DNA of 45,930 bases from Candidatus Doudnabacteria bacterium RIFCSPHIGHO2_02_FULL_43_13b (GCA_001777655.1 MFER01000016.1:1-45930), one strand, 5' to 3'; positions 36,219 through 45,698 are shown, numbered from the stretch's first letter. The notes: a model not told the origin generated them from the sequence alone. Program-made: numbers and translations.

Positions 36219-37949
36219 ATGGACTCCAAAGAATTAAGAAATAAATTTCTCAACTTTTTCGTAGAAAAAGGACATGAAATCATTCCTTCCGCATCGTTGG
36301 TACCGGCAGATGATCCAAGTGTCCTGTTTACGACTGCTGGCATGCACCCGCTGGTTCCTTTTTTGCTTGGCGAGAAGCATCCAGCCGGCATAAGATTGGT
36401 TAGTGTCCAAAAATCCTTGCGGACCGACGATATCGATGAGGTCGGCGACAATGTCCATAATACTTTTTTCGAAATGCTCGGCAACTGGTCGCTCGGAGAT
36501 CCCGCCCGACCGGACGACCCCGGTCGTTCGGGCGGGTATTGGAAACAGGAATCGATTGCTTGGTCATACGAATTTTTGACCGACAAAAAATGGCTGGGAT
36601 TAGAAAGAGAGAAATTAAAAGTCAGCGTGTTTGCCGGAGATCAAGACGCGCCCAAGGACGAGGAGTCAGCCAAAATTTGGAAAAGTTTGGGATTTAGAGA
36701 TGACCAGATTGAATACCTGGGAAAAAAAGATAATTGGTGGGGACCGCCCGGCATAACTGGCCCGTGCGGCCCGGACACGGAAATTTTTTATAATACCGGC
36801 AAAGAATGGGTCGAGATTTGGAATAACGTCTTCATGCAGTATGAAAAAACTGCGGAAGGCAAATTTATTCCGTTGAGGCAAAAAAATGTTGATACTGGCA
36901 TGGGCATGGAGCGTACGACCGCGGTTTTGGAAGGCAAGGAATCGATCTATGATACAGAATTATTTTTACCAATCATTGAAAAGATTCGGATTCTATCAAA
37001 AGTACAAGGCCAAAAAGCGGAGCGAATTATTGCCGATCATTTGCGCGCTGCGGTGTTTTTGATTGCTGACGGCATAATACCTTCAAATAAAGATCGCGGC
37101 TATATTTTGCGGCGGTTAATTCGCCGCAGTATTACTTATGGCCAGAAGCTGGGAATTGAACAGGATTTCACCACTGATATTGCCGACGTAATTAGACATA
37201 TATATGGACGTATATATGCGGAATTAAACAATTCCAAAATCGAAGATGAGTTAAAAAAAGAGGAACTGAAGTTTCGAACTACCCTGGCTAAGGGCATGAA
37301 AATTTTAGAAAGGAAAGAGGGAATTACGGGCAAAGAAGCTTTTGATTTGTTTCAAACTTTTGGTTTCCCCTTTGAATTAACGAAAGAATTTGCTACCGTT
37401 GCAAACATCTCACAGTTTGAAGAAGAATTTAAAAAACACCAAGAGCTTTCTCGCACCGCTTCAGCCGGGCAGTTTAAGGGCGGCCTGGCTTCGCATTCCG
37501 ACAAGATTATCCGTTTGCATACAGCAACTCATCTGATGAATGCTGCTTTGCGCAAAGTTTTGGGTGAAAATGTTTGGCAAAAGGGGAGCAATATCACCGA
37601 AGAACGGACGCGGTTTGATTTTACTTTTGACCGAAAAATGACGGATGAGGAAAAAGCCGAAGTTGAAAAGCTGGTCAATGGATGGATCAAGGCAGATTTA
37701 TCGGTAAAAAGACAAAACTTGCCGTTAGAAGAGGCAAGGAAACTTGGGGCCATCGGGGTATTTGGGGAAAAGTACGCTGAGACGGTTTCGGTGTATACTA
37801 TATATGATAAGGAGAGCGGGGAAGTGATTTCCGCGGAATTCTGTGGCGGCCCGCACGTGGAGCACACCGGAGTGATCGGAATGTTTAAGCTCATAAAGGA
37901 AGAGGCAGTGGCATCAGGCCTGAGGAGAATTAAGGGTGTAATTAATTAG
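36219..37949 (+). CDS. alaS: Alanyl-tRNA synthetase, short form (576 aa, no evident C-Ala/DHHA1 tail)
   Basis: FTTAGMHPLVPFLLG, QKSLRTDDIDEVG, FFEMLGNWSLGD, LHTATHLMNAALRKVLG, FCGGPHVEHTGVIG. Confidence 0.93.
   Translation: MDSKELRNKFLNFFVEKGHEIIPSASLVPADDPSVLFTTAGMHPLVPFLLGEKHPAGIRLVSVQKSLRTDDIDEVGDNVHNTFFEMLGNWSLGDPARPDDPGRSGGYWKQESIAWSYEFLTDKKWLGLEREKLKVSVFAGDQDAPKDEESAKIWKSLGFRDDQIEYLGKKDNWWGPPGITGPCGPDTEIFYNTGKEWVEIWNNVFMQYEKTAEGKFIPLRQKNVDTGMGMERTTAVLEGKESIYDTELFLPIIEKIRILSKVQGQKAERIIADHLRAAVFLIADGIIPSNKDRGYILRRLIRRSITYGQKLGIEQDFTTDIADVIRHIYGRIYAELNNSKIEDELKKEELKFRTTLAKGMKILERKEGITGKEAFDLFQTFGFPFELTKEFATVANISQFEEEFKKHQELSRTASAGQFKGGLASHSDKIIRLHTATHLMNAALRKVLGENVWQKGSNITEERTRFDFTFDRKMTDEEKAEVEKLVNGWIKADLSVKRQNLPLEEARKLGAIGVFGEKYAETVSVYTIYDKESGEVISAEFCGGPHVEHTGVIGMFKLIKEEAVASGLRRIKGVIN
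36501..36536 (+). repeat. 36-bp in-frame palindromic insertion in alaS
   Basis: CCCGCCCGACCGGACGACCCCGGTCGTTCGGGCGGG, encodes PARPDDPGRSGG between GNWSLGD and YWKQESI. Confidence 0.85.
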
Positions 37950-38010
37950 ACTGCTTCGCTTAGTTCGCAGATGCGCATTTGCGAGGAGGCGAAGCCGACG
38001 AAGCAATCTA
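37948..38010. repeat. Palindromic interspersed repeat between alaS and the GPI gene
   Basis: AGACTGCTTCGC...GCGAGGAGGCGAAGCCGACGAAGCAATCT. Confidence 0.65.
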
Positions 38011-38014
38011 TTTT

Positions 38015-38815
38015 ATGATCAATTTAGAAAAAATTTCTGGGTTGCCGATTGAACTGACTGATGATTATCATCTGAAATTCAATCCGCCGCTAACTGATAG
38101 AGAGCCGACCATTGTACGGAAGTTTTCTGAATTGATGCCGGTCTTGATGGAACAGGGTTTAAAACCCGATTACGAAGATCGATATTTCGTCTACCGAGCG
38201 ATATCCTTGCCGGAAGACGAAGCAAAAGTCAAAAAGTATCATCTAACTTACGATGTTACGATTCTTCCACCCGGCAAGCTCGGAGCGGAGTTTAACAAAA
38301 CTGTTGGCCATTATCATGCAAATATTCCGGGCAAAAATATTGCGCACCCGGAAATATATGAAGTCCTAAACGGTCGCGCTTTGTTCGTTTTACAAAAAAT
38401 GGATGCGGAGTTTAGAAAAGTCATTTCTGTTTTAGTGATCGAGGCTGATCGCGGCCAGAAAGTTGTTTATCCGCCCAACTACGGACACGTGATTTATAAT
38501 ATAGGCCCCGATCCTGTGGTTACGGCAAATTGGTGCTCGACTAACTATAAAGCGCTCTATGAACCGGTGGCTCAATTGCACGGTTTAGCATATTTTGTCA
38601 CAGCCTCACCCCACCAGCCGTTTGATTTAGCGGCGAATAGAAATTATGGAGAAATTCCCGCCGCTCGGATGTTTACGAATAAATTTATGTCGGGTTTTTC
38701 GATCGTCGCCACTAATCGTCCGATGTATATAGAAGGAATGCTTCATCCGGATGAATTGGAATTTTTAAGCAATCCAGAAAAATACGCCGTAGAGCTTTCT
38801 TCCATTAGTTCTTGA
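38015..38815 (+). CDS. Cupin-type glucose-6-phosphate isomerase
   Basis: TVGHYHANIPGKNIAHPEIYEVLNGRALFVLQK, VVYPPNYGHVIYNIGPDPVV. The track start at 37979 lies in the repeat. Confidence 0.82.
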   Translation: MINLEKISGLPIELTDDYHLKFNPPLTDREPTIVRKFSELMPVLMEQGLKPDYEDRYFVYRAISLPEDEAKVKKYHLTYDVTILPPGKLGAEFNKTVGHYHANIPGKNIAHPEIYEVLNGRALFVLQKMDAEFRKVISVLVIEADRGQKVVYPPNYGHVIYNIGPDPVVTANWCSTNYKALYEPVAQLHGLAYFVTASPHQPFDLAANRNYGEIPAARMFTNKFMSGFSIVATNRPMYIEGMLHPDELEFLSNPEKYAVELSSISS

Positions 38816-38819
38816 TTTT

Positions 38820-40364
38820 ATGTCCCCGAAAATTATCAAACTGAATAAGTCAGACGATATCGTTTCAGTCGTCAAACAGATTCGAAAAATCAAAGATCGC
38901 GAAGTGATCTTTGAATTGGAAAAAGGTTCCACCCTGCTTCGCAGTTCGGATAATTTGAAGCTCATGAAAAGGACCGGCGAAGCTATGGGTAAGAAAATTT
39001 TGGTAACGACCGACGATGAAGTCGGGCGGGTGTTAGCCAAAAAAGCCGGGGTCCTAAATAGCGCGATTGAAGTAAAAATGCCCAAAGGAGGTTCATTGAT
39101 GCGAACCTCGCAAGACATCAAGGTCCGATTTTCTGATATTGCAAGCCGACCAATTCGCAGTGTTCAAAACCAGATTGAAACGATGCCTCTACCCAGTGTT
39201 GTGAAAGCCGTCAAAACAGCTTCCCAGCGCGTATCCTCGAAACTTACTAAAACCGTCATAATAAGTTTAATCGTGCTGGTCGCAGTTTTTTTGGCTCTGG
39301 CGGTTTTGCTTCCTCGGGCGAATATCGAAGTCTATGCTCGTTCCGAGCCCATCACCAGAGATTTGGAAATCACAGTTGATAAAACCGCGACCAACGCGGA
39401 TCCGGTTAAATTGACGGTCCCGGCGATTTTGATCAACCAAGAGGTTTCGAAAACAAAAAATTTCGAAACTTCTGGAATCAATCCGGTCGGCACGAATGCC
39501 TCCGGCGAGGTTGTGATTTATAACAACACTTCATTTACCCTGACCCTGAAGGCAGCAACCACCACGTTACTCGTTGACGGAAAAAAATACTTTTTCACCA
39601 AAGATCAATCGGGGATTCGTCCCAATGCTGCCAGCAACCCAGTCTCGATCGTGGCCGAATTGCCCGGCGAAGCGTACAATCTGTTACCGAATCAAAAATT
39701 TGAAATCATCAATACGGCTTTGGGAAATCGTGATGTCTATGGCATGAATCCCAAAACTATCAGCGGGGGAGCCGCCATCAAGACGAAAGTATTGTCCCAG
39801 AAGGATCTGGACGAAGCGCGGGAGATTTTGATCGGCGAAATATTAAAACAACTGGAAACTGATTTAAGCGATCAGCGAGGAGTTGCCGTGAAAATTCCCC
39901 GCAATGGTATCACGCTTGATGTTTTGGCTGACGCGGCCAACCAAAATGTCGGAGATGAGACAGAGAGTTTTGACATGACACTAATTATCAAAGTTGCGGG
40001 TGTGGGTTTTAGTGAAGACGATATCAAATCCGTGGCTGTCGCTAAAATTCAAGAAGTTTTGTCCGCCGATAAATATCTACTTGATGAAGCAAGCAAGCAA
40101 GTGGTGGCTGCCTATAAAACCGTGGATATCCAAAACGGTCGGGGGGTTTTGACCGTGCATTTTGAAACAGTAGCTTCTTATCAGGTGGACTCATCAAATT
40201 TAACCAAAATTTTAGCCGGCAAGACCGAGTCAGAAATCAAAGAGATCATGCTGAGCAAACCAGAGGTGGATGATGTGAAGGTAGAATTTTGGCCGTCCTG
40301 GCTGGTGCATAAAGCTCCCAGGTTGAATGGCAGAATCGAAATTGAAACCATATTGTCTGAGTAA
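38820..40364 (+). CDS. Membrane-anchored baseplate J-like domain protein
   Basis: Central TM (LIVLVAVFLALAVLLPRA) followed by long beta-rich extracellular region; common CPR architecture. Confidence 0.5.
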   Translation: MSPKIIKLNKSDDIVSVVKQIRKIKDREVIFELEKGSTLLRSSDNLKLMKRTGEAMGKKILVTTDDEVGRVLAKKAGVLNSAIEVKMPKGGSLMRTSQDIKVRFSDIASRPIRSVQNQIETMPLPSVVKAVKTASQRVSSKLTKTVIISLIVLVAVFLALAVLLPRANIEVYARSEPITRDLEITVDKTATNADPVKLTVPAILINQEVSKTKNFETSGINPVGTNASGEVVIYNNTSFTLTLKAATTTLLVDGKKYFFTKDQSGIRPNAASNPVSIVAELPGEAYNLLPNQKFEIINTALGNRDVYGMNPKTISGGAAIKTKVLSQKDLDEAREILIGEILKQLETDLSDQRGVAVKIPRNGITLDVLADAANQNVGDETESFDMTLIIKVAGVGFSEDDIKSVAVAKIQEVLSADKYLLDEASKQVVAAYKTVDIQNGRGVLTVHFETVASYQVDSSNLTKILAGKTESEIKEIMLSKPEVDDVKVEFWPSWLVHKAPRLNGRIEIETILSE

Positions 40365-40523
40365 TGGCTTAGATTAGCCAAAAATTGATCATTAAGTAGA
40401 TCTGACAAAATGAGGGTTTGACAAGGAGTGGTAGTTTTGTTACTATTTTTGAGCAATTAGCTTTATATCACTTTTATTTCTACAGTAAATCCAGACTTAG
40501 GGAAGTCTAACTTACAAAAAAAT

Positions 40524-40727
40524 ATGATTGAGTTGGAGGGGAAAGTTATTGAAACTTTGCCTAATGCTGTTTTTCGTGTGCAGATTGAGTCCGGTCAAGT
40601 GATTTTGGCTCATATTGCGGGAAAATTGCGAGTGAACAAAATTCGAATTTTGCCAGGGGACAAAGTCATCGTCGAAGTGACACCATATGATTTGACTCGC
40701 GGGAGAGTGATAAGACGCTTGCGGTAA
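40524..40727 (+). CDS. infA: Translation initiation factor IF-1
   Basis: [58 protein letters not shown]. Confidence 0.92.
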   Translation: MIELEGKVIETLPNAVFRVQIESGQVILAHIAGKLRVNKIRILPGDKVIVEVTPYDLTRGRVIRRLR

Positions 40728-40844
40728 TACGGTTTACGGCAGCGCCACGCGTATCGGTAACCGTTAGGCGTTAAACGGCCGTAAGAACGCAGCCGTAAGA
40801 GACGATACGCGCAGCGCAAACGAATAACGATTAACGATAAATTT

Positions 40845-40958
40845 ATGAAAGTAAGAGCCTCAGTAAAACCGATGTGTAAGAAATGTAAAATTGTCCGCCG
40901 GCAGGGTCGGATTTATGTTATTTGTTCGAATCCTAAACACAAGCAGCGCCAAGGTTAA
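40845..40958 (+). CDS. rpmJ: 50S ribosomal protein L36 (absent from the ORF track)
   Basis: [37 protein letters not shown], 37 aa. Confidence 0.95.
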   Translation: MKVRASVKPMCKKCKIVRRQGRIYVICSNPKHKQRQG

Positions 40959-40995
40959 CTTTTGACTTTTTATTTTTAACCTTTAACTTTGAAAC

Positions 40996-41391
40996 ATGGC
41001 ACTAGTTAGAATCGCGGGCGTGACCCTCCCGCAACAAAAAAGAATCGAAGCAGCTCTCCCTTATATTTTTGGGATTGGCTGGCCGGCCAGCCAACGGATT
41101 TTAAAGGCCGTGAAAGTTGATCCGAATAAGCGCACTTCCGAACTTAACGAAAATGAAGTGGCGAAAATTCGCGAATTTATAGAAAAAAATTACACCGTGG
41201 AAGGAGCGTTGCGGCAACAGGTCACTATGAATATTAAACTTAAGAAAGAAATTGGCTCTTATCAAGGTATCCGACATATCAAGGGATTACCAGTCCGCGG
41301 GCAGCGAACCAAGACCAATTCTAGAACTCGCCGGGGTAATGTGCGAAAGACCGCCGGTTCCGGCCGCAAATCATCAGCAGAAAAGACTTAA
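40996..41391 (+). CDS. rpsM: 30S ribosomal protein S13
   Basis: RIAGVTLPQQKRIEAALPYIFGIG...HIKGLPVRGQRTKTNSRTRRG. Confidence 0.95.
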   Translation: MALVRIAGVTLPQQKRIEAALPYIFGIGWPASQRILKAVKVDPNKRTSELNENEVAKIREFIEKNYTVEGALRQQVTMNIKLKKEIGSYQGIRHIKGLPVRGQRTKTNSRTRRGNVRKTAGSGRKSSAEKT

Positions 41392-41474
41392 TGCGGTTTT
41401 ACGGCAGCGCCATGCGTATCGGCAAACGTCAAACGATACGCGCCGCGCCGACGAATAACAATTAACGAATAAGT

Positions 41475-41921
41475 ATGGGACAACAAAAAGCTACCACAAT
41501 TCCCGGAGAAGCAGTTAAGGTTGGAGCCCAGACGGCGCCAGCCCCAACTTCGAAGAAGAAAAAATCGAGAATCAAAGTTGCTCGAGGCCGAATTTGCGTT
41601 GAATCAACTTATAACAATACGATTGTGACTATCACTGATGTTAACGGCAATGTAATCGGTTGGGGTTCGGCCGGTCGCACGGGATTCAAAGGATCGAAAA
41701 AATCAACTCCGTACGCCGCCCAAAAAACCATGGAGGATGCCCTGGCTCGTCTAAAAGATGTTGGCCTTACCGAAGTGGATGTATTGGTAAAAGGTATCGG
41801 TACCGGACGAGAGAGCGCGATTAGGGCTTTGCAAGGTAGTGGTCTGAATATTCTCTCAATTAAGGACCGAACCCCGATCCCGCATGGGGGCGTGCGTCCC
41901 AAGAAAGCAAGGAGAGTTTAA
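41475..41921 (+). CDS. rpsK: 30S ribosomal protein S11
   Basis: YNNTIVTITDVNGNVIGWGSAG...GVRPKKARRV. Confidence 0.95.
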   Translation: MGQQKATTIPGEAVKVGAQTAPAPTSKKKKSRIKVARGRICVESTYNNTIVTITDVNGNVIGWGSAGRTGFKGSKKSTPYAAQKTMEDALARLKDVGLTEVDVLVKGIGTGRESAIRALQGSGLNILSIKDRTPIPHGGVRPKKARRV

Positions 41922-42530
41922 ATGGCTCGCTACACCGGTCCTAAAATTCGACAATCCCGCAAGTTTGGCGAAGCTTTTACGAAAAAAGCCGAAAAGTATT
42001 TGGCGAAGCGAAATTATCGCCCTGGTCAGCACGGTCAGAACCCACAGCGGATTTCAGAATTCGGTATGCAGCTGCGCGAAAAACAGAAGGCCAAAATTAT
42101 TTACGGATTAATGGAGCGACAATTTCGCAGATATTATGAAGTTGCCAGTCGAAAGGTTGGCGCGACCGGAGACGCCTTGATGCAACTTTTGGAAACCAGA
42201 CTTGATAACGTGGTTTTCAGGCTAGGGATCGGCGCGACCCGAGCTCAGGCCAGGCAGTTGGTTAGTCATGGTTTTTTTGATGTCAACGGACAGAAAGTCA
42301 ACATCCCATCATATCAACTGAAGGTTGGTGATGAGATCAAAGTGCGGGAGAGCAAAAAGAACTCGAAATATATAAAAATCCTCCAACCAAGTTTGAATAA
42401 TACAAAGACTGTGGAATGGTTGTTGTTGGACCCTAAAAATCTTTCCGGAAAACTTTTATCCAAACCGACTCGCGAACAGATTGATAGTAATTTAAATACG
42501 CAATTAATCGTCGAATATTATTCCCGTTAA
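41922..42530 (+). CDS. rpsD: 30S ribosomal protein S4
   Basis: LETRLDNVVFRLGIGATRAQARQLVSHGFFDVNGQKVNIPSY. Confidence 0.95.
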   Translation: MARYTGPKIRQSRKFGEAFTKKAEKYLAKRNYRPGQHGQNPQRISEFGMQLREKQKAKIIYGLMERQFRRYYEVASRKVGATGDALMQLLETRLDNVVFRLGIGATRAQARQLVSHGFFDVNGQKVNIPSYQLKVGDEIKVRESKKNSKYIKILQPSLNNTKTVEWLLLDPKNLSGKLLSKPTREQIDSNLNTQLIVEYYSR

Positions 42531-42559
42531 TTTTAATCATTAATCTTTAATCTAATTTT

Positions 42560-43489
42560 ATGGAAAACATAGCGCTCCCGAATAAAATTTCATTTCAAGA
42601 CCTAGGTTCGAATAAATATAAAGTGATTATGGAGCCGCTTTATCCAGGCTATGGTGTTACGCTTGCCAACAGTCTTCGCCGCGTTTTGCTTTCTTCCTTG
42701 CCTGGGGCCGCGGTTGTGGCGGTTAAAATCAAGGCTGTGGATCATGAGTTTTCCACGATTCCGAACGTCAAAGAAGATGTGATTGAGATTATTCTTAATT
42801 TAAAGCAGCTGCGCATGAAAATTCATACTGACGCAACGGTCAAACTGGAACTGAAAGTGAAAGGTGAAAAGCAGGTAACCGGCGCTGATTTTAAGAAAAA
42901 TTCGGACGTGGAAATCGTCAATCCAGATATGCATATCGCGACCTTGGATAACAAATCGGCGGAGCTGGACATGGAAGTGACTGTGGCCAGAGGCCGAGGT
43001 TACGTTCCGGTCGAGCAACGGGAACATGAGAAATTAGAAATCGGAACGATTGCCGTGGACGCAATTTACACTCCGATTCGGATGGTTAATTATGAGATTA
43101 ATAACGTCCGGGTTGGTCAAATCACCAACTATGACGAATTGATTTTAACTTTAGAGACTGACGGCACCATCAACGGTCAAGATGCAATTGATCAAGCTGC
43201 AAAGATTTTAGTCGATCATTTCAATTTGTTCAGCAAAGATCAACTGAGTCAAACCCAAGAGCCGGTTTTAGACGCGGCCAAAGAAGAGGGAATCAAAACG
43301 CCGGAAGAGGACGATCTCAAATCCTTGGGTCTGTCGAACCGATCTTACAACGCGCTGATCAAAAATAACATTACGACCATTTCACAAGTAGCCGGCTTAA
43401 CCCATGACCAACTGATGACCACTGATGGCTTGGGTGCCAAATCAGTCGAAGAAATAGAGCGATTACTAGCAGGGTATTTAGGGAAATAA
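42560..43489 (+). CDS. rpoA: DNA-directed RNA polymerase subunit alpha
   Basis: MEPLYPGYGVTLANSLRRVLLSSLPGAAV; C-terminal alphaCTD. Confidence 0.95.
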   Translation: MENIALPNKISFQDLGSNKYKVIMEPLYPGYGVTLANSLRRVLLSSLPGAAVVAVKIKAVDHEFSTIPNVKEDVIEIILNLKQLRMKIHTDATVKLELKVKGEKQVTGADFKKNSDVEIVNPDMHIATLDNKSAELDMEVTVARGRGYVPVEQREHEKLEIGTIAVDAIYTPIRMVNYEINNVRVGQITNYDELILTLETDGTINGQDAIDQAAKILVDHFNLFSKDQLSQTQEPVLDAAKEEGIKTPEEDDLKSLGLSNRSYNALIKNNITTISQVAGLTHDQLMTTDGLGAKSVEEIERLLAGYLGK

Positions 43490-43523
43490 TTTCTAATTGA
43501 CCTAATTGATCTAATTTCTAAAA

Positions 43524-43868
43524 ATGAGACATCGAAAGAAGCAGAAAATTGGCAAAGGTAGAGATCACAAAAGGAAACTTTTGCGGGCTTTGGCTGCTTC
43601 AGCGATTGTTTACGAAAAAATCCAAACCACGGCCGCCCGCGCTAAGGTTACCCGTTCTTTGGTTGAAAAATTGATCACCAAAGGCAAAAACGACAGTCTG
43701 CATTCTAAGCGTCAGATTTTCTCAGCACTGCCAATCAATGCCGCACGTAAGGTCATCGAAGTGTTAGGACCACGTTATAAAACCCGCCCCGGAGGATATA
43801 CTCGGATTGTGCGAATTGGCAAATATAAAGATGGTATGCCAAAAGTAATGCTGGAGCTAGTCGAGTAG
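43524..43868 (+). CDS. rplQ: 50S ribosomal protein L17
   Basis: MRHRKKQKIGKGRDHKRKLLRALAASAIVYEKIQTTAARAK. Confidence 0.95.
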   Translation: MRHRKKQKIGKGRDHKRKLLRALAASAIVYEKIQTTAARAKVTRSLVEKLITKGKNDSLHSKRQIFSALPINAARKVIEVLGPRYKTRPGGYTRIVRIGKYKDGMPKVMLELVE

Positions 43869-43879
43869 GATATAGGGGA

Positions 43880-43905
43880 TAGGTTATAGAAAAATCTATA
43901 ACCTA
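43880..43905. repeat. Hairpin TAGGTTATAG-aaaaat-CTATAACCTA in the rplQ-rplM spacer, followed by CCTATAACC-type word repeats
   Basis: Perfect 10-bp stem plus repeated acctaaaacctacaacctataaccta. Confidence 0.8.
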
Positions 43906-43931
43906 AAACCTACAACCTATAACCTAAATCC

Positions 43932-44351
43932 ATGAAAACATTTATTCCAAAAACGAAAGATATCAAAAGAGCCTGGTACGAAGCCGACGCGTCGAAGTTT
44001 ACTTTGGGTCGGTTGGCTTCGAAAGCGGCTTCAATTCTTCGTGGTAAGCACAAAGTAACATTTACCCCTCACATGGATGTGGGAGATTTCGTGATTGTAA
44101 AAAACGCAGAATTGATCAGATTTACCGGACGCAAATTGGCGCAGAAGAAGTATTACCGATTTTCTGGTTACCCGGGCGGATTATATACCAAGAAACTTTC
44201 TGATCGAATGAAAACCGAACCGGACAAAGTTATCCGCGACGCGGTTTACAACATGCTGGATAAAAATCGGTTACGCAAACATATTTTAAGACGACTGAAA
44301 GTGGTGGTCGGTGACAAACACCAGTTTCAGGTGGATAAGGAACTTTTATAA
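43932..44351 (+). CDS. rplM: 50S ribosomal protein L13
   Basis: LGRLASKAASILRGKHKVTFTPHMDVGDFVIVKNAE. Confidence 0.95.
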   Translation: MKTFIPKTKDIKRAWYEADASKFTLGRLASKAASILRGKHKVTFTPHMDVGDFVIVKNAELIRFTGRKLAQKKYYRFSGYPGGLYTKKLSDRMKTEPDKVIRDAVYNMLDKNRLRKHILRRLKVVVGDKHQFQVDKELL

Positions 44352-44845
44352 TGGAAGCGATACCTAAAAAAATAGCGAAGAAAACCGTGCACAAAAAAGC
44401 AACAATCAAAGCGGCCAAAACCACCAAGCCTGCCGTTGAAACTCCGAAGGTTGCTCACGCTAAGCATTTTTACGCGGTCGGTCGCAGAAAAACCGCAGTG
44501 GCTCAAGCAACTCTCAGCTCTGGAGACGGGACCATCACCGTGAATCAATTGCCGCTGGAAGGTTATTTTATGACGGCTAGCTTGCAGCACATCGTCAAGC
44601 AACCACTGGCGACCTTAGGTCAAGAAAAGAAACTGAATGTTAGAGCGAAAGTTCATGGTGGCGGCATCCATGCTCAAGCCGAAGGTTTACGGCATGCGAT
44701 CGCCCGCGCCATCATTGCCCTGGATCCTGAATCTCGAAGAACTTTGAAAAAACTAGGCTTTTTGACTCGCGACCCGCGGGTGAAAGAACGAAAGAAACCA
44801 GGGTTGAAACGAGCCCGCCGCGCCCCACAGTTTTCCAAGCGATAA
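44351..44845 (+). CDS. rpsI: 30S ribosomal protein S9
   Basis: YAVGRRKTAVAQATL...DPRVKERKKPGLKRARRAPQFSKR. Confidence 0.95.
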   Translation: MEAIPKKIAKKTVHKKATIKAAKTTKPAVETPKVAHAKHFYAVGRRKTAVAQATLSSGDGTITVNQLPLEGYFMTASLQHIVKQPLATLGQEKKLNVRAKVHGGGIHAQAEGLRHAIARAIIALDPESRRTLKKLGFLTRDPRVKERKKPGLKRARRAPQFSKR

Positions 44846-44908
44846 AGAGCTGACATTATAAAAATACTTATACCAATCAAGTCCTTGGTTCGATATAAAG
44901 CATAAGGT

Positions 44909-44945
44909 AAAGCTCTGTTCATTTGGGGGACAGAGCTTTTTGCTT
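44909..44945 (+). terminator. Intrinsic terminator after rpsI
   Basis: AAAGCTCTGT tcatttggggg ACAGAGCTTT TTGCTT. Confidence 0.88.
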
Positions 44946-45033
44946 ATCATAATACCTCGATTTATATCCAGTTTTCATCTGTCATTTGCTGCCAATATTT
45001 TTGCCAAAATAAATTTAATAGTCTCAGTCCTAG

Positions 45034-45071
45034 TGTCCAACATGCTGTCCGATCGGACGAAGAATTGGACA
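45034..45071. repeat. Interrupted palindrome copy R1 (38 bp)
   Basis: TGTCCAA-CATGCTGT-CCGATCGG-ACGAAGAA-TTGGACA. Confidence 0.85.
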
Positions 45072-45134
45072 AGGTGTTTTAACCATTAGGGTCTAATATT
45101 CGTTAATACGATAACCTGTTAATATAATATCCAT

Positions 45135-45172
45135 TGTCCAACCATATAACCGTACGGGCGGCAAATTGGACA
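45135..45172. repeat. Interrupted palindrome copy R2 (38 bp)
   Basis: TGTCCAA-CCATATAA-CCGTACGG-GCGGCAAA-TTGGACA. Confidence 0.85.
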
Positions 45173-45215
45173 TTTAAGTTATTTGTATTTATAGTATAAG
45201 TTATAGTATAAATTT

Positions 45216-45698
45216 ATGAATAAAGAAGAATTGAAAGAAGCATTTATTGAAACCATCAAAGATATGGGCGGGTTGATTGATGATATAATCTTCCGACCAT
45301 ATAGCTTGCGTATTAGCCGAATGTATTATCCCAGGTCCACTTATTATCACCGACTGAATAAGTTCGAAATGCAAGGCTTGGTCAAAAGAAAGCAACATCG
45401 AAAATACGGCAACCCTTTTGTCGTCACACAAAAAGGGAGAACGTTGCTGCATAAGCCGAGCATTCAAAAAAGAAGATCTGATGGGTTCTCAAGCATTATT
45501 ATTTTCGACATTCCAGAAGATAAGCATCGGGAGAGAAATATCTTTCGGCGCTATTTGAAACGAAATGGTTACACTCTCATCCAAAAAAGCGTCCTGATCA
45601 GCCCATTGGAAATTTCACGTGAATTAGAAGAGTTGATGGAGGAACTTAAAATCAGACCTTACGTAACCAAGATTTCAGGTAAAATCAATTTTTCCTAA
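45216..45698 (+). CDS. Winged-helix + Cas2-like (PaaX C-terminal-like) protein
   Basis: C-terminal SIIIFDIPEDKHRERNIFRRYLKRNGYTLIQKSVLISPLEIS resembles Cas2/PaaX-like ferredoxin fold; N-terminal wHTH-like YYHRLNKFEMQGLVKR. Confidence 0.7.
   Translation: MNKEELKEAFIETIKDMGGLIDDIIFRPYSLRISRMYYPRSTYYHRLNKFEMQGLVKRKQHRKYGNPFVVTQKGRTLLHKPSIQKRRSDGFSSIIIFDIPEDKHRERNIFRRYLKRNGYTLIQKSVLISPLEISRELEELMEELKIRPYVTKISGKINFS

Noticed and set aside
37192-37220. AT palindromes CATATATATGGACGTATATATG in alaS and CGTATATATGTGCGTATATACG in GT2 (33028)
   Set aside because: Intriguingly similar, but they encode residues at expected aligned positions (no insertion), so chance or codon choice is more likely.
40917-40945. 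GTTCGAATCC resembling a tRNA T-arm
   Set aside because: Lies within the rpmJ coding sequence (ICSNPKHK); no acceptor or anticodon stems.
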